DNA of 7,940 nt from Coxiellaceae bacterium. Its GTDB lineage: Bacteria > Pseudomonadota > Gammaproteobacteria > GCA-013414725. The translations under genes were made by a program, and so were the position numbers. Positions 1-7,940 of this stretch are shown here, piece after piece. The DNA is taken from positions 2,453,335 through 2,461,274 of the forward strand of contig CP058706.1 in assembly GCA_013414725.1 (NCBI GenBank), read 5' to 3'. The stretch's first letter is position 1; each line of letters begins with the position of its first letter. The notes beneath the pieces are model-generated. The model did not search any database and was not told the DNA's origin. It was given only the letters and a program-made list of their open reading frames with translations.

Positions 1-864
1 AAAACTCTCAGAGTGAGCTTAATTCAAGGCAATGTGCCACAAGAACTTAAATGGCAACCTTCACAAATTGACACTATTTTGGCTGATTATTATCGGCTTA
101 CTCAGCAACACTGGAACAGTCAAATCATCGTTTGGCCTGAAGCAGCAGTGACCATCACCAACGATGCTGCCGCCAATTATTTGCAGCAACTCGCCGCACA
201 AGCTAAACAAAACAATACCAGCATTATTATGGGAATTCCAATTGCGATGAATGAGCGTTATTACAACGGTATGATCACCATTGGTAATGGCAGTGGCATG
301 TATTTAAAACGCCATCTAGTCCCTTTTGGTGAATTTATGCCTCTGCGCTCTGTGCTAAATTTCTTGAGCCAATATATTCTTATTCCAATGTCTGATTTTT
401 CTTCAGGCCCACAACAACAAACAGCCCCTATCGCCAATGGGATCACTATTGCGCCTTTCATTTGTTATGAAATTCTTTATCAAAATGAAGTTTTGCCGGC
501 TTTTCCTGCAGCACAATTAATTGTCGTAGTGACCGATGATAGTTGGTTTGGAAAATCTTTTGCTGCCGCACAACATTTACAAATGGCACAGTTACGTGCG
601 CTTGAAACAGGGCGCTCTGTGTTGTTTGCTACTAATAATGGGATTACTGCTATTATTGATGCTTATGGTAATTTAACAGGCGTATTGCCAGAGCGGCAAC
701 AAGCGGTATTGTCTGCGCTAGTACAACCTATGAATGGCAGCACACCATTGGTTTATTATCGAAATTATCCTATTTTATTTGGCCTTTTTGCCTGTCTAAT
801 GATTGCTTTTTGGCAAGCGCGACGCGGAGTAAAGAAAAATATACTTGAAGCAAATGAGTTTTAG
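1..864 (+). CDS. lnt: apolipoprotein N-acyltransferase, 3' part (5' end outside window)
   Basis: Lnt moves an acyl chain from a phospholipid to the N-terminal cysteine of apolipoproteins at the periplasmic face of the inner membrane, the last step of lipoprotein maturation. The frame is open from base 1, so the gene enters from the left; the N-terminal membrane helices are missing and the GTG at 13 is not a real start. The nitrilase-like catalytic domain is whole: the start of that domain reads VSLIQGNVPQELKW, the catalytic Glu is in WPEAA (codon 139-141), the catalytic Lys in LKRHLVPFGEF (307-309), and the nucleophile Cys in FICYE (463-465). DDSWFGKS and ATNNGITA are also typical of the family. 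A last membrane helix (about codons 257-274) precedes a basic tail. No frame break is seen, unlike the genes that follow. Stop TAG at 862-864. Confidence 0.96.
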   Translation, partial: KTLRVSLIQGNVPQELKWQPSQIDTILADYYRLTQQHWNSQIIVWPEAAVTITNDAAANYLQQLAAQAKQNNTSIIMGIPIAMNERYYNGMITIGNGSGMYLKRHLVPFGEFMPLRSVLNFLSQYILIPMSDFSSGPQQQTAPIANGITIAPFICYEILYQNEVLPAFPAAQLIVVVTDDSWFGKSFAAAQHLQMAQLRALETGRSVLFATNNGITAIIDAYGNLTGVLPERQQAVLSALVQPMNGSTPLVYYRNYPILFGLFACLMIAFWQARRGVKKNILEANEF

Positions 865-873
865 ATAAAGAAC

Positions 874-906
874 GGATTAAGCAAAGCGCTCAAGTATGCC
901 TAATCC
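874..906 (+). terminator. possible stem-loop terminator after lnt
   Basis: Ten bases after the lnt stop, GGATTA (874-879) pairs with TAATCC (901-906), and after one mismatch GCA (881-883) pairs with TGC (897-899), leaving a 13-base loop. No tight T-run follows, only a loosely T-rich stretch near 918-929, so an intrinsic terminator is possible but weak. Confidence 0.3.
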
Positions 907-947
907 ATACTGACACGGTTTGTTTTATTGAAAGCTTTTAGCCCCTC

Positions 948-1036
948 GTCATCCCGCGGCCGTATTATTATACCCACCGATCAGCCTGATTTGACAAAGA
1001 TAAAGCCCCGAGGAGCGTTCCCCCTAGCTACAAAAC
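948..1036 (+). repeat. left arm of a long imperfect inverted repeat
   Basis: The reverse complement of this stretch aligns with 1304-1400. The best block is 15 identical bases (1022-1036 against 1304-1318, GTTTTGTAGCTAGGG on the right arm). It is followed by matches at CTCGGGGC, CAAATCAG, GGTGGGTA and GGCCGC, with one gap of about 13 bases and several mismatches. The outer end (947-962) also carries CGTCATCCCGCGG, the same sequence that begins the 34-base palindromic repeats further right. No coding frame is apparent. It may be a terminus of a small non-coding mobile element or a copy of a dispersed repeat family. Confidence 0.6.
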
Positions 1037-1039
1037 CTT

Positions 1040-1059
1040 GGCTTTCAGGGATGAAAGCC
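1040..1059. repeat. short perfect hairpin
   Basis: GGCTTTCA (1040-1047) and TGAAAGCC (1052-1059) form a perfect 8-bp stem with a 4-base loop, just inside the left arm of the long inverted repeat. No T-run follows on either strand, so it is not a clear terminator. Confidence 0.5.
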
Positions 1060-1105
1060 TAGAGCTACAGTCTGAAACCGTTTTTACCTATACACACCTC
1101 TTCCT

Positions 1106-1139
1106 CCTGGATCCCGCGGTCTTCGCCGCGGGATGACGG
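1106..1139 (-). repeat. 34-base GC-rich palindromic repeat, copy 1
   Basis: ATCCCGCGG (1111-1119) and CCGCGGGAT (1126-1134) form a perfect 9-bp GC-rich stem around a 6-base loop. The whole 34 bases recur in inverted orientation, without mismatch, at 1203-1236. The very high GC content contrasts with the AT-rich surroundings. Compact palindromes of this type are dispersed in many intracellular bacterial genomes; whether this one is dispersed cannot be told from one window. Confidence 0.8.
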
Positions 1140-1202
1140 AATAAAGGCAGCCTAGGGATTCATTTTGACTGCTGAAAAGCCAATTTAGGAAAATAAATTT
1201 CT

Positions 1203-1236
1203 CCGTCATCCCGCGGCGAAGACCGCGGGATCCAGG
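1203..1236 (+). repeat. 34-base GC-rich palindromic repeat, copy 2 (inverted)
   Basis: This is the exact reverse complement of 1106-1139. ATCCCGCGG (1208-1216) and CCGCGGGAT (1223-1231) form the same 9-bp stem. The two copies enclose 63 bases (1140-1202) with no coding frame. A 13-base partial copy of its first half lies at 947-959. Confidence 0.8.
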
Positions 1237-1303
1237 TAAATAACTCACCCAATGATGCTAGATATCAATCTCGCTGACCTAAGCTAGGATGTATTCACGG
1301 CGT

Positions 1304-1400
1304 GTTTTGTAGCTAGGGAGCGCTTCTCGGGGCGTGAGCTGGGACAAATCAGTGATTGCTACAAAATAGACTGGTGGGTAATGATATGGCCGCAGGACGG
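1304..1400 (-). repeat. right arm of the long imperfect inverted repeat
   Basis: This is the partner of 948-1036, read in the opposite sense. It overlaps the 3' end of the relaxase-like pseudogene: the last 14 or so codons of that frame (1359-1400) are made of repeat sequence. This suggests that the repeat replaced or truncated the original end of the gene. Confidence 0.6.
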
Positions 1401-2760
1401 CAGTTCCCTTAAGCCACAACAAGTATTGGGCGACAAATTTATATTATCAGTCAGCACAATAAAGTCATTTACTACGAAATGTGCTTTTAATTTGTTCAAC
1501 CGCCGCACTTTGTCTTGTTTCATCCGGCCCAATTCAGCAAATTGCTTGCCAGGATCCGATGTCACCGGTGCCTCAACTGAGCTAGTCGTCGCCCGCGGTG
1601 ATTCAGCAGAAAAATGCTTTTTGTACGACTAAAAATAGATAATCACGATAAGCTGCATCTTGCGGCGTTGTAGCAGAACTGCGTTCATTAGCGAAAATAT
1701 TGGTCAGGGCTTTAGACGTCTTGATTTCACCTTGCCGTTGTTCACGTCCAAGTAATGTCTGTTTCAATAATTCCTTGGCCTCTGCTTTTTGCTTAAAATC
1801 TTTTCTGTTTTCTTGGGCGGTAAATTGGCATCGGTGGACGTTAATCCCAATAATTTAAATTGCTCAACTACTTGTTTCCAATCGGAGAATTTTGGATTTT
1901 GTTGGCTGAATTTCTCAAATACTTCGGGTGGTACATTCCCATCTGGCATAATGTAATTAGCATGTTTTCTTAACCAATTCACAAAGGCCTCGCCTGCTGC
2001 AGTCTCTGCAGGTTCATCGATGCGGATACCAGCAGGCAAACAGTAAACCCTCCGCTACCTGGGCGGGCATTTATTTTAAGTTTGGTCAAGGCCAAAATGC
2101 GCCCTAATGAACCAGCACCTGCCTCATCCCCCACCAATACAGCAAGCCACATATTTAATAAATCGAGGTTAGCAGCCAGCCAACTCAAGCCTAATTTAGG
2201 CATTAGCTTGGTTGCAAATAATACATTCAATTGCCGGCTCACATAAGCCACAGGCCTATCATATCGACGGATTTTATAATGATTACCCATGCTTAGCATG
2301 GCCCCATCAAAAGGTGACCACTCTTTGATAAACCGGCCCTGAGCATCTGAAATCATAATTTGCTTATCAACCAGAATCTGACGCACATCCAACAATAAAG
2401 CGGCACTAAATAAAGCATAGGTAAATTTGGGATCAGGTGACTGTTCCCCGATTTCACTCTGATATTGCTGCAATGCTGCCACGCCGCGTTGCAACCCGTT
2501 TGCAACATTTCGCCAATGGGGCCGCCATTGACTGAGGGGATCAATTGCACAAACTCAGCAAAATTAGCTAATAAATTGCCATAAAGCTCTTGCTGATGTT
2601 CTGGGGGCACTGAAGCCAAGCTACTGATTTGTTGACTCAAAGCCTGACGGGGGCCTGTTAAAAGCTGCTGCCATGGCAGAATGGGAAATAAACTGGCTTC
2701 ATAATAAGTTGGACTGATTGATGGCTTAGGTTTCACAGCTAATTCTCGTGTAGTGAACAT
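1359..2760 (-). pseudogene. TraI_2/MobH-like conjugative-element relaxase relative, frameshifted
   Basis: Relaxases of the MobH group (TraI_2 domain) nick DNA for transfer of integrative conjugative elements. ATG at 2760 is preceded by GAAGGA (2770-2765), four bases away. Adding single bases near 2495 (T), 2046 (T), 1815 (C) and 1625 (A) joins one protein of about 468 residues. The N-terminal part follows the TraI_2 pattern closely: ILPWQQLL, PPEHQQELY, FAEFVQLIPS, FTYALFSAALLLD, EWSPFDGAM and LSWLAANLDLLNMWLAVLVGD. A second part (about 2030-1830: GEAFVNWLRKHANYI, PPEVFEKFSQ) resembles the TraI_2 C-terminal domain. The usual His cluster after the LLPAS-type motif is absent here (LIPSVNGGPIGEML, 2550-2509), and HD is replaced by LD (2392-2387). 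Past about 1820 the frame gives a Lys/Glu/Gln-rich segment and ends inside a repeat arm. The start overlaps the end of the upstream aminotransferase frame. Family assignment is from motif memory, not a search. Confidence 0.68.
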
Positions 2761-4543
2761 AAAATCCTTCTAATGGCTTCCTTTACTTTCCTCCTCGGGT
2801 CAAAACTGACATTATAACACAGTTTTTGTATACTCGAAGACAAGGTATGGGAGGGAGAAATATCTGGCATTTCACGAAGACTGCCACCCACTAACTTAAT
2901 CGTATCAATAAATCGACACAAAATTGCATAGGCCACGATATTAGGATCTGTGTATTTAGAAAATAATTTCTCTAAAATGTCTGGGGAGGCAAAAGCAGCT
3001 ATATTGATACGTACGTAAGGATATCCAGGTTCAATATGACCCAGTGCTACATCAGGTATAGTCATAATCCCATGATGGGCCAGAATCTCTGCCACCACCA
3101 CGCCTGAGTCGATTTTTAGGGCGCCAAAATATTTTCCATACCAGCCTGCAAAATGCACTAATTGGAATAATCCTGCATCAGGTGTTGTCAATAAACCTAC
3201 GCCAGGAACACCCTGCCAATACATTTCTAATTTTATATCTAACAATTGGGGCAATTTTTTATGACCTCTATAGCGAAATAATCTTTCAAAACTTGGTCAG
3301 CGCCATTAATCAAAACACGCAGTAATGCGTGACGATAACTGTATTCTTTTCTACTGCATTGCAAATATTCCTCAATATCGCGATTGTTAGCATAACAGCT
3401 TTGTAATACCAACCTATTAATATAAGAGGTGCCCGCTTGCGCAGAATAAAGCTGCCATGTTAAATCTTCTGCCAACAAATGATTATTGATATAAGCGGCT
3501 CCTGTGCGATATCCAGCAGCAGAAAAGGTCTTTGATGGGCCAAACAATGTGATACATACCGGCGCATCGGAAACTGCGTTAAAATAACCTTGCTTTTTTG
3601 GATGCGCGTTTTTTAACTCGATGTCAGTATGCAAAATATCATCTATCACCAATATGCGAAATTTTTCAAGATCACAGCCAATTTATCAATCATAGCTTGG
3701 TCATAAATTTTTCCACAAGGATTACTAGGATTAATAAAAAGCAAAACTTTAATTCTTGGGACTGTGATAATAAATTCCTGTGGTAGAGAATGTTTTTTTG
3801 GAAAAAATGAAGATCATCAACAAAAATCGGCAATGTTTCCGCACTAATTTTTGCAAAAATGGCTCCTTCTCCAGAGGGGGAATATCTGGCCTGCCTTTTA
3901 AATATTCCAATAGCTTTTCTTGTAGGCCCTGTAAAAATAGACCATGTTTGATATAAATCTCATGCAAAACGTCTTCAATAGCTAAAGACAATAATTCTGG
4001 CGTTAAAAGCCAGTCATCTTCCTTTGATAAACGTATGAGTTTAACTTGTAATCGCAGATTGGATATAGCAGTAAAGAATAAACCATAAGAAGGCACAGGC
4101 AATAAAATAATGTCTTGGGATCGACAACATTGCTGCAAAATAACTTGTAACAACTGAGTAGTTCCACCGGCGGTTATTAATAGATGAAACAAATTAGCAT
4201 CACTTTTTGTAGGACTGGTCGGTAATACACCCTTTTTGAATAACCAAGCCATGAGCAAATCATATAACTCCTGGTCTGGAAGAGGTGATGGATACATATT
4301 TAATGGCAGAGACGATAGTTGTTCTGCTAATAATTGCTGTACGTTGGGGGAGGCAAAAAGCTCCCTCCCTCTATTCAAGAAAATGAATGAACCACTAATA
4401 GATAATAGGTAATGCTCAAGCTGGACAAAATAATTCACTATGCGTGTTATAAAATCCCACGAATAATCCGCCTCTGACAAAGACCGCACGTCAGTTGCAA
4501 GCAATCTTCTAATAGACAATATATCGCTATAGCAAATAGTCAT
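2739..4543 (-). pseudogene. long class I/II PLP-dependent aminotransferase, frameshifted
   Basis: Fold-type I PLP enzymes transfer amino groups between amino and keto acids. Fold motifs in order: MYPSPLPDQEL (near 4298), TAGGTTQLLQVIL (4174-4136), the ring-stacking Tyr in PSYG (4087-4085), NPSNPCG (3732-3712), VIDDI (about 3649), the PLP-binding Lys in GPSKTFSAAGYRTG (3532-3530), and the carboxylate-binding Arg in YVRINIAAF (3011-3009). Four one-base additions restore one frame of about 602 residues: C-run near 3887, A-run near 3797, A-run near 3660, A-run near 3252. That is much longer than the usual 400 or so. About 120 residues separate PSYG from NPSNPCG where about 50 is typical, and about 75 extra residues follow the Arg. 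No catalytic residue is lost. The substrate cannot be told. ATG at 4543 lies 15 bases after the stop of the gene upstream and has no clear ribosome site; the end overlaps the relaxase-like gene by 22 bases, suggesting co-transcription. Confidence 0.82.
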
Positions 4544-4558
4544 ATTTTAATCGATTAA

Positions 4559-5255
4559 TTAACAGCATAACCATGAAGAAAAGCTTGAACTTTGTTCTAT
4601 TTCCAGAGCATTATTAACACGTTTACGGCTTTCACTGACTGCATTAAAAAACCCTTTTTATCGCTAGGAATAAAATCAAGCAATCTGCTTTCTCTTACAT
4701 GGCTCTCCAAATCTGATGATTTGCCCTCTTTACAGGCTATCCTCTCAAAAACGATTGCAATAAACTAATCTTATTTTCTATAGGGAACGCTATTTTTTAG
4801 CAGAACAAAAAGCAAAATGCCCTAAAAAGTCTGAAATATCTTTTTAGGCTGGAAAACTTTTTATTAGCAACCTCCTCTTCTAACCATCGATAGAGACTCT
4901 CTAAAGCATCTAACTGCGAAGTTTCATTGCCAAAAAGGGGCAGTATTCTTTGTAAAAACCCAGATGATAATGTCATCTTGTCATCGGTAAGGATTGAATA
5001 AACCTCTAAAAGTAATAATGCATTTTGAAATATCGTACTACAAGAACCGATCATATCATTTATCTGAGAAATAAATGTTTTATCTTTTTTAATGGCCTCA
5101 TTATTAGCATTAACCACAATGGGTGCACCTGCACTATCATTATTATTGTTGTTAGAATCAGCAGCAGGGTCGTTTGGGACATGCCCGAGAGAGCGTAATA
5201 AATCACGAAGTTTTATATGCTCTTCAACAGTAAGTTGAATACCTAATGAGTTCAT
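4559..5255 (-). pseudogene. unrecognised protein fragment, probable C-terminal part of the LRR protein
   Basis: I do not recognise a family. The longest open piece has an ATG at 5255 (MNSLGIQLTVEEHIKLRDLL), a polar stretch with five consecutive Asn, then helical, leucine-rich sequence to about 4860. Its start lies 7 bases after the stop of the LRR frame and has no ribosome site. A loss of two bases in the G/A runs near 5280-5290 would explain the separation, so it is probably the continuation of the LRR gene. After 4860, additions near 4862 (T-run), 4852 (A-run), 4796 (A-run), 4745 (T-run) and 4645 (T-run) give a continuous tail that reads through KDISDFLGHFAFCSAKK, AFPIENKISLLQSF and FFNAVSESRKRVNNALE and ends in SWLCC at 4559. 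The ends of the pieces without these corrections are not credible protein termini. Confidence 0.5.
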
Positions 5256-5262
5256 ATCATGG

Positions 5263-6360
5263 TCAATTAAGTGCAATTTTTGGCCCCTTCAGCAAAGAAT
5301 GCCTCAAAAATGTTTTAATAGGGATATTTTCAATTTCATTAATCCTCCATTTTTCTGGATCATCTAATAACAAATGATAACCCTTAAAAGCCAGCAAAAA
5401 CTTAAAGATCGCCTCCTCTTTTGATTGCTTTCGTGGAAATATTTGATACTTGATTCAGATAACTTTCTTAAAAATTCCAGATGATGTATGGGTCTTTATC
5501 ACCATCATCACTAATTAAAATAAACCATAGACCTAACATGTTATCCGTTTCAAAGAAAGCATCCGCCAAAAATGGATAATTACAGTTCAATACGCTATAA
5601 ATGTTAAAACCAGTTTCTCTCCAGAGAGCATCAATCGCTCTCACAACATTAGCCATTCCATCATTTTTATTCCTTTTATCAACAGCCAATTTTGACAAAG
5701 ACTTCAGCACTCCTGATTCTTTGATTTTTCTGTTTCTCGCCAATGCGATTTTCACTGCCTCTGGAAGCACAGAACCAGAAATTTCTCTCAATGAAATATT
5801 AACCTCCAATAGTGAAACAAGTGCTGATGAAGGCGCATTTTTTAAATGCAACTTATTTATGGTTTTATTATTTTCTAATGCTTTTAAAAGAATTTTATTT
5901 CCCTTGGAGGAAACGTATCCGAGCCCTAAACAATCTAGGCTGTCCAGTTTACAAGCTGTGCTTTTTATGTATTGTCCAAGCTTTTCTATCAAGCCAGTCT
6001 GATTGACATCAGAATCACCGAGGATTAATTCGCTAATATGACAAGATGGGTTATTAAGCAATTCAAACACATCATGAACATTCATGACTTTGATAGATAT
6101 TTTCATGGAAATTGGATACTTATAGGAAGCTAATAATTTCAATAGATTACTGTAATCGATGTTCGGAAATTCGGTGAAATCGATAGTACCATAATGCCTA
6201 CTTCCTTCTTTTATCGTTCTATAAACTTTATTATATTTTTGCTCAGCGGTGGGAGGTGCAGGAGGTTTAACATAGCTAAAGCTACTAGTACTGAAGCAAA
6301 CCCTCGGGTTTTTGAATGAGAACCCCAAGAATAACTTCCAGAAAATGAACCGATTGGCAT
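5263..6360 (-). pseudogene. leucine-rich-repeat protein, frameshifted; possible effector-like protein
   Basis: The start is ATG at 6360 (MPIGSFSGSYSWG), chosen because GGGAGG lies 4 bases upstream and a good promoter lies above it. This frame breaks after about 17 codons; adding one A near 6312 joins the main open stretch (6328-5468). A Pro-rich segment (VKPPAPPTAEQKYN) precedes irregular leucine-rich repeats of the ribonuclease-inhibitor/RanGAP style: HISELILGDSDV, LDSLDCLGLGYVSSKGNKIL, LENNKTINKLHLKN, EVNISLREISG, LARNRKIKE. After a further C near 5482 and an A near 5415 the frame continues as IHHLEFLRKLSESSIKYFHE and EEAIFKFLLAFKGYHLLLDD to a stop at 5263. LRR proteins bind other proteins; in intracellular gammaproteobacteria many are secreted into host cells, but no secretion signal can be proven here. 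It probably continues into 5255-4559, giving over 590 residues. The repeat pattern is clear but weak. Confidence 0.6.
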
Positions 6361-6364
6361 TTGG

Positions 6365-6370
6365 CCTCCC
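6365..6370 (-). promoter_or_regulatory. ribosome binding site that sets the start of the LRR gene
   Basis: GGGAGG on the - strand, with a 4-base spacer to ATG at 6360. It supports a start upstream of the frame break rather than the TTG at 6328 that opens the longer uninterrupted stretch. Confidence 0.65.
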
Positions 6371-6396
6371 AAATTAATTATTATAAATTCCAATAT

Positions 6397-6425
6397 AATA
6401 TACTAAATACGGCAATAAATGTCGA
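6397..6425 (-). promoter_or_regulatory. sigma-70-type promoter of the LRR gene
   Basis: On the - strand, TCGACA (6425-6420, 5 of 6 to consensus) is followed by a 17-base spacer and TATATT (6402-6397, 5 of 6). Transcription would begin near 6390, giving a leader of about 30 bases with the ribosome site. It lies in the AT-rich gap 6361-6536, which otherwise holds nothing I can identify. The genes below it (LRR, aminotransferase, relaxase-like) are close-packed and could all depend on it. Confidence 0.55.
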
Positions 6426-6536
6426 TTGATCTATTGTTTCTTCTACTATTACTTAGTTAAATTGCCCCTACAATTTATTAATAGGTGTGGCAAATAAATT
6501 TCTAATAGGTGAACAGTTTTTCAGATGCGGGATCGA

Positions 6537-7271
6537 TTAAAATTCTATCATTGGCGTATTGTCCTCACTGGAACTATAGCCTTCACTATCGGTGTCACTC
6601 TCTGCACCATAAGTTTCTTTCAATTCTGTATGCATTTGCCGACGAGAGGCAATAACATATCCACCAACATGGTCTTTAAGAAATTGCACCGCGCTATCTT
6701 GGTCTTGATAATAAACTGCATTATAAAGCCGATTGACTCGTTGTATGACCTTAATAATTTGATCATGGCTATTCTCACTATCTATGAATGTCACAATTCC
6801 GTAAGGAGCATAATGCTCAAATACATCTGCAATAGATAAATAGCCGTCACGAATTAATTTCACGGCTCACGCCTGGATAACAGCCGCAGGAAAATCATAC
6901 TTGTCTTGATCTGAGGCAGCACGACGAGATAATTCTTTCACTCAAACAAGATAAAATAGCATGTAAACGTCGCAATGATCGTTTTGTGGGTTTCGGAAAC
7001 ATGCCTTGTAATTCTGGCAAAGTAACTGGCTGCCCATTTTTAGCATATCTTAACATCCAACGAGCCATTTCTTTCTCATTCTCTTGATTAATTTGCCCTC
7101 AGTAGAACCGCAATAAAGTTGTAATCTCGCACACAATTCCTGGTAACTTGTGTCATCCATGTCAGGAATAATAACTTCACAATTACCAAGATGACTTGCT
7201 GACTCAGGAAGCCGTTTAAGAAAACTAGCCGAGTCTGAGTAAGCAGCATGGGTGTTCCGGAATCTGTTCAG
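6537..7271 (-). pseudogene. unrecognised protein with acidic Ser/Glu/Asp-rich tail, broken by frameshifts and a stop
   Basis: I recognise no family. Frames in order: THAAYSDSASFLKRLPES to CARLQLYCGSTEG (7271-7105), then ENEKEMARWMLRYAKNGQPV and KPTKRSLRRLHAILS (about 7100-6950), then KELSRRAASDQDKYDFPAAV (to 6870), an in-frame TGA at 6869-6867, and KLIRDGYLSIADVFEHYAPYG onward to the stop at 6537. A G added near 7108 joins the first two pieces; the third needs a shift near 6943. The final piece, 108 codons from GTG at 6863, has no ribosome site and is best read as the end of the same gene. The tail is acidic (AESDTDSEGYSSSEDN). The true start is unclear: ATG at 7275 gives MTEQIPEHP but is in another frame, and the coding frame itself opens only after a TGA at 7274-7272. 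Restored length is about 245 residues. A single gene is likely; function unknown. Confidence 0.5.
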
Positions 7272-7273
7272 TC

Positions 7274-7940
<667 letters not shown>

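Noticed and set aside
13..864. GTG at 13 as start of a short nitrilase-like gene
   Set aside because: The frame is open to base 1 and the sequence begins in the middle of the Lnt catalytic domain, so the gene is simply cut by the window edge.
947..1236. CRISPR array
   Set aside because: The repeats are inverted relative to each other, only two full copies exist, and there is no regular spacer series or cas gene.
865..1358. tRNA or other known RNA gene
   Set aside because: Hairpins are present, but no cloverleaf, CCA-bearing end or recognisable RNA family pattern is seen.
1381..1632. Open frame of 83 codons on the + strand
   Set aside because: It begins inside a repeat arm and lies opposite the relaxase-like tail; the composition is not protein-like.
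5601..6002. Open frame of 133 codons on the + strand
   Set aside because: It lies opposite the LRR-coding frame, has no ribosome site, and its hydrophobic content mirrors the antisense of leucine/lysine-rich codons.
6211..6393. Separate small - strand protein starting MEFIIINLGG
   Set aside because: Its start lies above the GGGAGG site; the first codons after ATG 6360 belong to the LRR protein and the rest is the out-of-frame reading after the break near 6312.
6525..6839. Open frame of 104 codons on the + strand, membrane-like
   Set aside because: It is antisense to the acidic-tailed protein fragment, which reads as ordinary soluble protein; no ribosome site.

Overview
The window looks like a piece of a chromosome from a gammaproteobacterium, most likely a host-associated, intracellular one of the Legionellales type (Coxiellaceae or similar). 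The two intact genes at the edges are core gammaproteobacterial genes, apolipoprotein N-acyltransferase (lnt) and leucyl-tRNA synthetase (leuS), both on the + strand. The space between them is AT-rich, repeat-bearing and full of broken genes, one of which encodes a leucine-rich-repeat protein. The genus is an inference; no rRNA or other decisive marker is present.

Layout: 1-864 is the 3' part of lnt. 865-1358 has no gene and holds nested inverted repeats: a long imperfect pair (about 948-1036 and 1304-1400) enclosing a second, nearly perfect pair of short palindromic repeats (1106-1139 and 1203-1236). From 1359 to 7275 every recognisable gene lies on the - strand, and every one is interrupted. 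Going down the - strand from 7275 these are: a broken gene of unknown function with an acidic, serine-rich tail (7271-6537); a leucine-rich-repeat protein with its own promoter and ribosome binding site (6360-5263), probably continuing into an unrecognised C-terminal part (to 4559); an unusually long class I/II PLP-dependent aminotransferase (4543-2739); and a TraI_2/MobH-like conjugation relaxase relative (2760-1359). A promoter-like site precedes leuS, which starts at 7510 and runs off the window.

The broken genes can each be read nearly end to end by adding single bases, almost always inside runs of one base. About twenty such sites are seen and almost all look like one-base losses. The protein motifs across the breaks stay intact. 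This fits either recent, slippage-driven decay of an inserted island or systematic under-calling of homopolymers in the sequence data. lnt and leuS show no break at all, which leans towards real decay, but does not settle it.

Read together, the middle of the window is an accessory island of about 6.5 kb inserted between lnt and leuS. Its relaxase-like gene suggests descent from an integrative conjugative element, but the relaxase relative lacks the histidine motifs of the catalytic HD fold. The LRR protein and its neighbour are candidates for host-directed proteins; this is inference only.
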